From assembly GCF_002878395.1 (NCBI RefSeq), contig NC_061118.1:123830435-123894434 (forward strand): 64,000 nt of DNA, written 5' to 3'. The notes beneath the pieces were generated by a model. It searched no databases, was not told where the DNA came from, and saw only the letters and a list, made by a program, of their open reading frames with translations. This stretch comes from Capsicum annuum. Lineage: Eukaryota; Streptophyta; Magnoliopsida; Solanales; Solanaceae. Every line of letters starts with the position of its first letter. Positions within the stretch are counted from its first letter, which is position 1. Made by a program: the position numbers and the translations under genes. Below, piece by piece: positions 57,441 to 64,000 of the stretch.

Positions 57441-59599
57441 ACACATATATAAGCAATCCAATCAATAGTAAATGCAAGCCCCACGAGGGATAGAGTGAAT
57501 GAAAAGTAAGGAAAGATATATCATCGTAGCTCATCATTCATTATCAACACAATATATTAATAGGTGCATGAACTAGTATATCAATATGGTATGAACACTC
57601 ACTACTTTATCGGGTTTAACACAATAATTAGATTTTCAAGTACAACCCTTAATTAAATTCTCTAGAGCCCCTCTTTATTTTCATGATTCACATAATTAGC
57701 ATAAAAGGATCTTTAGCACAAACATTACTTTAATCACTAAGCTTGAACAAAATATGACTGACAATACACTCCAAGGCTCACAGGTAGTTTAGTCGATGAA
57801 GTAAGTAATAACATAGTCATTTGTTCAATATATAAGACAATTCATTAATATCTAGGCATTATAAATAATATATCAACCAACCATGCACATCATTTCCAAT
57901 ACCAACATCATGAATAAACCATATACTTGGGTTGGCCATCATATTACCAAAGAAATATTCTAAGCATTCAACTAGTATCTAGGTCACGAATGAAACTACA
58001 TCGTCCAGACATAAGGTGGGTTAAGTTCCGCTTCTAATAATCTAAATTCCTCTTTAAGTTCCTCTTTAAGTTCAACTTCTACCTGGAACTAAGCTACATG
58101 GCCTAAGTTATCTCGTAGAGGTTTATTATTCTGCACTAGTCCTATGGTACTATTCTTCCACAAGTATTACTCTGAATTCATCAAAAGCTAAAGGGGCAAT
58201 TTCCACAACTACGCACAACTAAGGTCAACTTACTATTTTGTATGAGTGACAAGGTCTCTTCCATCTAACTAGAGAAACTAGAGCACTCTTATGCTATTAA
58301 TGAGATAACAAGTCCAACTAACCAAGATTCTAGGCGATAAGTAAAGTATTACACTTTATGAGTTCAATAGCCTAAGTGGCTCAACTAATCCCAAACATTA
58401 CCATCTACCACTTCAGCACCTAAAATCCCACCCATTCTTATCAATATGTCAAAGTCATACTATGATAAAGCTCAATCTAACAAGAAGTAATCCTAACCTA
58501 CCTCGAATCCAAATATAACTCACTAACCGATAACCTTCACTTTCTCTTTCTTTGAAGCTTCTTCAAAGGGACAAGCTATAAAAAAACCCAATCTATGCAT
58601 TGTTACGAGAACATCAATATCCATGTTTTACCACTATGCTTTGGGTCCCAAATTACACCAAAAACCCCAAGTGGGTCCCACTTATAAAAAATAAGTTTCC
58701 AAGATCAACCCATTATTCAAATGCTATTAGGGAATTATATACCTTAAAAATTGGTGTCGATCAAGCATATTTGGGCTAAAATAAAGCCTCAAGCCATTTG
58801 GGTTTGGGCGAAATAATCAAGAATTTAACACTATAAATGAATGATTCATAACTTAGATTCGATGTTAATCATGAATATGCAAGTTATTCAAGCTCCCAAT
58901 CAACACCCAAGACTCAAATTCGGGGACTACACACTCTATTAAGGTTTATGGAACCCAAGGCAAGAGAGAAATGGCCGATTCTCGACCAAAAAGGCATTTA
59001 AATACCCCTTCCCAGTGCTCGGTTCAAGAAATTGCAGACACGCAGGCCGTAATCGCGAGAATCCTTGATATGTTTCGTCCAATGCCTCAAGATGCATCTG
59101 GAATCCAATATGAGCAAACAAATTATGCAATCACACTGATTTTTACATTCTAGACGTGTTGGCAAAGTCCAATTTTCCATCCAAGGCCATTTTGACTAAA
59201 TATGGGGCCTGCACCTAAATTTTTAATTTATTAACTTTCTAACCAGTAGGTCGAAATGAGTTTGGGTGTAGCAGGACCCAAACCAAAGGTCTATCCAACA
59301 TGAAATAAATATTTTGGAGCTGCTAACCTAGTCAAAATTCACATATGATATCGTTTTACTAAGGTTTTTGCTCGAAACCATTTGTAACCATCAAAGACTT
59401 CTAACAAGGGAAATGGTTCTAAAAACCAAATAGACTACCTGGTCACTGAACTATCAGTTCCAACAAGTCATAAATGACTTGGGAAAGTTATAGAAAAGCT
59501 CTAATAGAGAAAATAAGAAGAATCACGAGAAATAACCTGAAGTGTTGTTACAAAATCCACCACTAAGGAACTTTTATCCCTAAAAATTAAAGTTTGAGA

Positions 59600-61170
59600 A
59601 AATACCTGAAGTATCAAACATGTATGGACACTAGGCTCACATATCGCTCTAGATATCCAAAGTGGCCTCCTCCACTGGGTAGTTCTTCCAATGAACCATA
59701 GTTATAGGAATCTCTCTCATACGTAACTATCTCATATCACTAGCCAAAATAAGCATGGGTTCCTCCACAAAGGTCTACTTCTCATCTAACTAGACTGAGT
59801 CCCACCTAAGCACATGAGACGAATCAAGAATATACTTTCGTAACATAGAGATATGGAAAACTGGATAAATAGTAGCGAAATCTGGAGGCAATGGTAACTC
59901 ATAGGCCACCTCGCCGACTGTGTGAAGAATATAAAAATGATTAATATATCAAGGACTGAGCTTGCTCTTCCTTCAGAACCTTACTACACTTCTCATGGGA
60001 GAAACACGAAGGAACACACGATCACTAACTCCGACTATCAAGGCATGGAGCTTACGATCAGCATAGACCTACTGCCTACTCTAGGATGCTTTCAGCCTAT
60101 CCTGAATCACCCTAACTCTATCTAATGAGTCCTGAAGCAAATTTATACCACGAGTTCTCACCTCAGAGGTTTCAAACCATCATATCAGATAATGATATCT
60201 CCCTCCATACAAAGCCTCATAAAACACCATCTCAATACTCGAATGATAGTTATTATTATATGCAAACTCTGCCAATGCCAAGTGTCGATCCTTCTATCCT
60301 CCAAAGTTCATAACACATGCTCAGAGCATATCCTCAAGTACCTAAATAATTTGCTCAAACTCACTATCTATCTATGAATAAAAAGTTGTACTCAAATCCA
60401 CTCGACTACCCTACTCCTATAATGCTCTAAAAAATTGTGAAGTAAGCATAAAACCACATCCTGATATGATAGAAATAGGCACCCCATGCAAATGAACTAT
60501 CACCCACATATAAATATGGGCTAATGTTTTAGCATGGAAGGTCATCTGAATAGGAATAAAATATTCCAAATTGGTTAAATGATCCACAATAACTCTAATA
60601 CCATCATGACCACAGAAAATATGAGGCAAACTACGAACGAAGTCTATAGTAATTTGCTCCCATTTCCACTTGGAAATGGGCAACCTCTGAGTCAATCCTC
60701 CAGGATGCTGATGCATGTCCTTGACTAGCTGACAACATAGGGAACAATCAACAAAGTTAGCCATATCTCTCTTTATACCATCCCACCAGTAATGCTGCCT
60801 CAAATATCTAGACATCTTAGATATTCCAGGATGAATATATGTTTTTAGCTATGACACTCATAAAGAATCGACTGAATCAAGTAGTCAAGTCGGGGAACAA
60901 ATATACGACCTAGAATCTTAAAATACCCTTGAATTCAATAGCGTGCCTCCCAGACTCACCACTGGTCACGGAGGAAGCAAAGCCTACTATCCTCATACTG
61001 ACGATCATGAATTGTTTTGAATAGAAAGGACCTCGCCTCCACATAAGCCAAAATTCTCCCAGGATTCAAAATATAAAGGCAAACCATCAAATTGGCTAAG
61101 GACTCAATGCCCGTGTCGTAGGCCTCTGAGAAACTGATATGCATGCCAAGCTATACATACTCACTACCTT
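59600..61170 (-). pseudogene. Chromovirus C integrase and chromodomain, degenerate
   Basis: The open stretch 60417-60815 begins with the zinc-binding half (YWWDGIKRDMANFVDCSLCC). WEQITIDFVRSLP follows with the first Asp. SIISGCGFMLTSQFF has Gly in place of the second catalytic Asp. Upstream, 60956-61144 reads ESLANLMVCLYIL and GRILAYVEARSFL, the usual linker after RNase H. The chromodomain near 59640-59720 reads TMVHWKNYPVEEATLDI. The product would be inactive. Confidence 0.8.
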
Positions 61171-61179
61171 ACAAATCAA

Positions 61180-62400
61180 GGAATTAGCTACCATACTTTC
61201 CTTACCCTAATGATACAAGATAGAAATGCCATAGTCCTTTAACAACTCCACTGATCTACACTGGCAAGCATTAAGCTCTTGCTAGGTCATAATGTGCTGA
61301 AGGCTTTGATGATCGGTAAAAATCTTACAATGCACTCCATAAAAATAATGGCTCCAAATCTTGAGCACGAAAACTATCATCGCCAACTCTAAATCATGAG
61401 TGGAGTTGTTTCACTTATGCAATTTAAGATTTCTAGAAGAATAAGCACTGAAAGACCCTACTGTATCAAAACACAACTAATACCAACACCCAAATTGTCA
61501 TAAAACATGGTGAACCTCTCACCCTCAACATGAAGAGCTAACACTAAAACTGAATTAAGACAATCATTTAGCTTTCCAAAGCTCAACTCTAACTCCTCAA
61601 ACCTTTGAAAAGGAACTTCCTTCCAAATCAATTTAGTCATTGGGGCTAAAAAAGTAGAAAATCTCCCAACAAAGTGCCTGTAATAACCAGCCAAACTGAT
61701 GAAACTGGAAACCTCAGTTAAAGACGTAGGCCTAGCTCAATAATGAATTGCCACAATCATTGTTAGGTCTACCATGATACCGATTATTGATACCATTTGT
61801 CCAATAAATGACACTTACTTAATCCAAAACTCAACCTTAGAGAACTTGGAAAAAAGCACATGATCTCACATGGTCTGTAACACCATCCTCAAATACTATG
61901 CATGCTCCTCACTACTCCTCAAATACACAAGAATTTCATCAAGGAACACTATGATGAAAGAGTCTAGATAGGGTTTAAACAAACTGTTCATCAAATCCTT
62001 GAACGCAGTTGGGGAATTAGTCAATCCAAAAGACAACCAAAAACTCATAATGACCATAACGGGTTTTGAAAGCTATCTTCGGGATATCCTCAGCCCGAAT
62101 CCTTAACTGATGATAATCAAACATGATAAATCTTTGAAAACGCGGCTACACTTTAAAGCTGGTCGAACAAATCATCGATGTGGGGCATAGGATAATGGTT
62201 CTTCATCATCACCTTATTAAGATGACTATAATCAATACGCATACAAATGGAACCATCTTTCTTTTTCACAAACCATATAGGAGCTCCCTACGTGGATTTA
62301 CTCAGTCTAATAAAACTCTTACCAAGAAGATCACTTTAGCTCAGTAGGATCCATACGGTAAGGTGCCATAAAAATAGGTCGAGTGCCAGGCTAAAGGTCA
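61180..62400 (-). pseudogene. Chromovirus C reverse transcriptase and RNase H, degenerate
   Basis: The YxDD box, on the minus strand near 61925-61955, reads VFLDEILVY, so the second Asp is Glu. The thumb-connection stretch 61458-61694 reads MAGYYRHFVGRFSTFLAPM, then VLVLALHVEGERFTMFYD (RNase H start, Asp kept). RNase H continues to about 61250 with HDLELAM-like wording and stops. Confidence 0.8.
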
Positions 62401-62419
62401 ATAGTGAACTCAATCTCAC

Positions 62420-62900
62420 AGTCAGGGGGAATACTAGGCAGGTCGATAGGGAACACATCAAAAAACTCATAAATAATAGGAGAGTTAAGAGACGGACTCT
62501 CTACATGAGTATCATACATATAAGTAAGAGAAGACTAGCAACCCTATGATATATGTCTTATAGCATAAACATAAGAAATAATCATCATCAGCTCGCGACT
62601 AACTGCTCCCTACCATACCACTGGGGGTATGCCGGGCATGGCGAAGGTAATGGTCTTGGCAAAACAATCCATGACTGCATGATAGTGGAATAACTAGTCC
62701 ATGTCTAGAATCACATCGAAGTCCAATATTTCTAGAATAAGAAGATCAACATAAGTATCAACATCACTAACTATCACAACACATGATCTTAATACTCTAT
62801 CCACTACTTAAAAATCACCCAATCGTGGTGCATAATAATCAAATATATAACAATTAGTGGATTTGGGATCAAATAAAGCAAGAACTGACTCATGGCACAC
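62420..62900 (-). pseudogene. Chromovirus C protease, degenerate
   Basis: LALFDPKSTNCYI at about 62845-62882 holds the catalytic Asp (family DPGS; Gly changed to Lys). ILDFDVILDMD then a stop lies near 62690-62735, corresponding to DVILGMDWL. Confidence 0.75.
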
Positions 62901-62999
62901 CAAAATCATAGCTGTATCTATAAAATCCAAAGTCTCAATCTTAGGTCTAGCAGGTATTGCATATAACTGACCACGCTCACCACCTGGCTGGGTACTTAA

Positions 63000-64000
63000 T
63001 CGACCTCCTATTATGCTTACATGTGTACTACCTTGAGCACCCTGATAACCATCCTTTCAACCTTGTGAACCACCCTTACTTGAGGGATTAAGTGCCCTAA
63101 TAGAAGTAGGATCCTGGATTGAAACAATCATCAACCCATGACTAGGGCAATCTCATAATAAATAACCAGGAAATCCACAAGAAAACCAAAAATCATAGAT
63201 CCAGGTGATCCAGTGTAACCACCATGTCTAGCATGGCCTGTAGACAAACCTCTCAAAGACTGATCACTGCCCTTACCAGGACGACCACTAGTACTAAACT
63301 TAACTCTATTAGTAGTTTGAAGATCTTTCTGAACTCGTCGACAAGTTTGACTTTAAGGTTGAAAAGATGGACGCGAAGGATACCCAACATAAGAACTACC
63401 ACCTCTGAATTGGGAACTTCTATAGTTCACACCAAATCTGCCTTGGTACTTGGGTCACTTATCACGGCCCTCAAAATGCATGTCCTACATCACTCTAGCA
63501 TGATCTAAAAACTAAGTAAAGGTCCTACCCGCAAAAACTAGACTTTGATTCACCATCAAAATAGAGAGTCTGAGTCCCCTCGTAAAGCAAAAAGTTATGT
63601 CATACCTAGAATCCAAAATAGAAGTCGCATGCCTAGACAACTTTTGGAAATGGGCTTCATACTCAGCGAATGTCATAGAACCCTGTTCCAATCTGGAACT
63701 CATCCCTCAATAGATATCTAAGGTTGTACGACATATATTTCTCCAAGAACATCTCAATGAACTAAGTCCATGATAGAGGAGAAGATTCAATGGACCTAGA
63801 ACTCATAAAATCTCTCCACCAGTTTTGAGCAAACAAATCCAACTGAAATATGGTATAATCCACACCACGAGTTTCAACAAGGCCTAATCTACTGAGCCTA
63901 TCCTCACAAGCAATAAGAAAATCAAATGCATCCTCTACAAGAGTACCAAAAATCCTAGAAAAAGTCATCCTAAAAAACTATCGAGCATTTTCTGCTCCTC
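63000..64000 (-). pseudogene. Chromovirus C gag with zinc-knuckle remnant, continues past the window
   Basis: The capsid region 63762-63968 reads FSRIFGTLVEDAFDFL, RLGLVETRGVDYTIFQL and WWRDFMSSRS. 63512-63703 reads LEQGSMTFAEYEAHFQKLSR and FTRGLRLSI. Both belong to the retrotransposon gag family of Tekay/Del elements. The zinc knuckle near 63140-63190 reads FSCGFPGYLL then a stop then DCPSHG: its first Cys and the His are gone. Confidence 0.8.

Larger units (their letters stand above)
46178..59552 (-). mobile_element. Chromovirus B, with a coding-poor Athila element nested in its 3' LTR
   Basis: The 3' LTR is 46178-46480 plus 51122-52004, the internal domain 52005 to about 55189, and the 5' LTR 55190-59552. 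On the minus strand the internal domain reads protease, RT, RNase H, integrase, chromodomain. Gag is wholly absent: the protease catalytic loop is only about 100 bases from the LTR. The two LTRs differ greatly in length (about 1.2 kb after removing the nest, against 4.4 kb), and the right one is shared with element C. Confidence 0.7.
55190..59552 (-). repeat. Large chromovirus LTR (about 4.36 kb) shared by elements B and C
   Basis: The left end (CACAAGTCATGATGGCTAAA, CCAGTAGGTAAGCCAACTCC) abuts the protease end of B, as a 5' LTR should. The right end, GTGTTGTTACA, abuts AAATCCACCACTAAGG, the 3' end of C's internal domain, as a 3' LTR should. It contains an (AT)n run and a 39-bp tandem array. 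The right 2.5 kb matches 9237-11845. The open frames at 57089-57484 and 58939-59180 are not genes. Confidence 0.7.
55190..64000 (-). mobile_element. Chromovirus C, 5' end beyond the window
   Basis: The 3' LTR is the shared one. The internal domain, 59553 to the window end, reads on the minus strand gag, zinc knuckle, protease, RT, RNase H, integrase, chromodomain. It is the only chromovirus here that still has a gag body. Its 5' LTR lies outside the window. Stops occur in every domain. Confidence 0.75.

Noticed and set aside
57089..57484. 131-codon minus-strand ORF with a 13-residue repeat
   Set aside because: It is a 39-bp tandem repeat read through. Its period is divisible by three, so the frame stays open without selection.
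1..64000. tRNA or rRNA genes
   Set aside because: No cloverleaf-like sequence with intact A and B boxes was noticed. The tRNA-like words found are primer-binding sites of retrotransposons.

Overview
This is a plant nuclear window, most likely Solanaceae. It is AT-rich, intron-bearing host DNA buried in nested, decayed Ty3/gypsy LTR retrotransposons, with Stowaway-type MITEs. The only recognisable host gene is a TIFY5A/JAZ8-like jasmonate repressor resembling the short Solanaceae JAZ proteins as I remember them. The family assignment rests on motif recognition, not a database search.

Layout. (1) 1-9236: an Athila-type element on +, cut by the window edge, with RT-RNase H-integrase, an env-position ORF and a 3' LTR. 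(2) 9237-11845: an LTR fragment of a large-LTR Tekay/Del-type chromovirus. (3) 11929-13058: a + strand chromovirus gag-pol fragment. (4) 13059-36390: a nest. An LTR-like sequence (halves 13059-13439 and 36106-36390) is split by minus-strand chromovirus A (13440-36105). The 5' LTR of A is in turn split by a structurally complete Athila element (21511-34051; LTRs of 1197 bp each, perfect ATATA target duplication, tRNA-Asp-type primer site). (5) 36391-43173: the host island. Exons 1-2 of the JAZ-like gene are at 38008-38364 and a frameshifted Jas exon is at about 42734-42930. The roughly 4.4 kb second intron is filled with a 128-bp tandem repeat, two Stowaway-like MITEs and a foldback element. 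(6) 43174-45838: a solo LTR. (7) 46178-64000: two minus-strand chromoviruses, B and C, joined through one LTR (55190-59552). The 3' LTR of B is split by a coding-poor Athila derivative (46481-51121; perfect ACTAT target duplication).

Every retrotransposon reading frame carries stops or frameshifts. The Athila element at 21511-34051 is the least decayed and keeps its RT and integrase catalytic residues. Three themes recur. First, a short conserved motif follows pol in the Athila elements, is duplicated in two of them and persists in the coding-poor derivative. Second, GC-rich near-palindrome arrays, different in each family, lie in LTRs or just after pol. Third, stop codons mostly look like C-to-T or G-to-A changes, as expected of methylated repeats. 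The host locus is probably a pseudogene, but it could still yield a 63-residue EAR+TIFY protein without the Jas domain.
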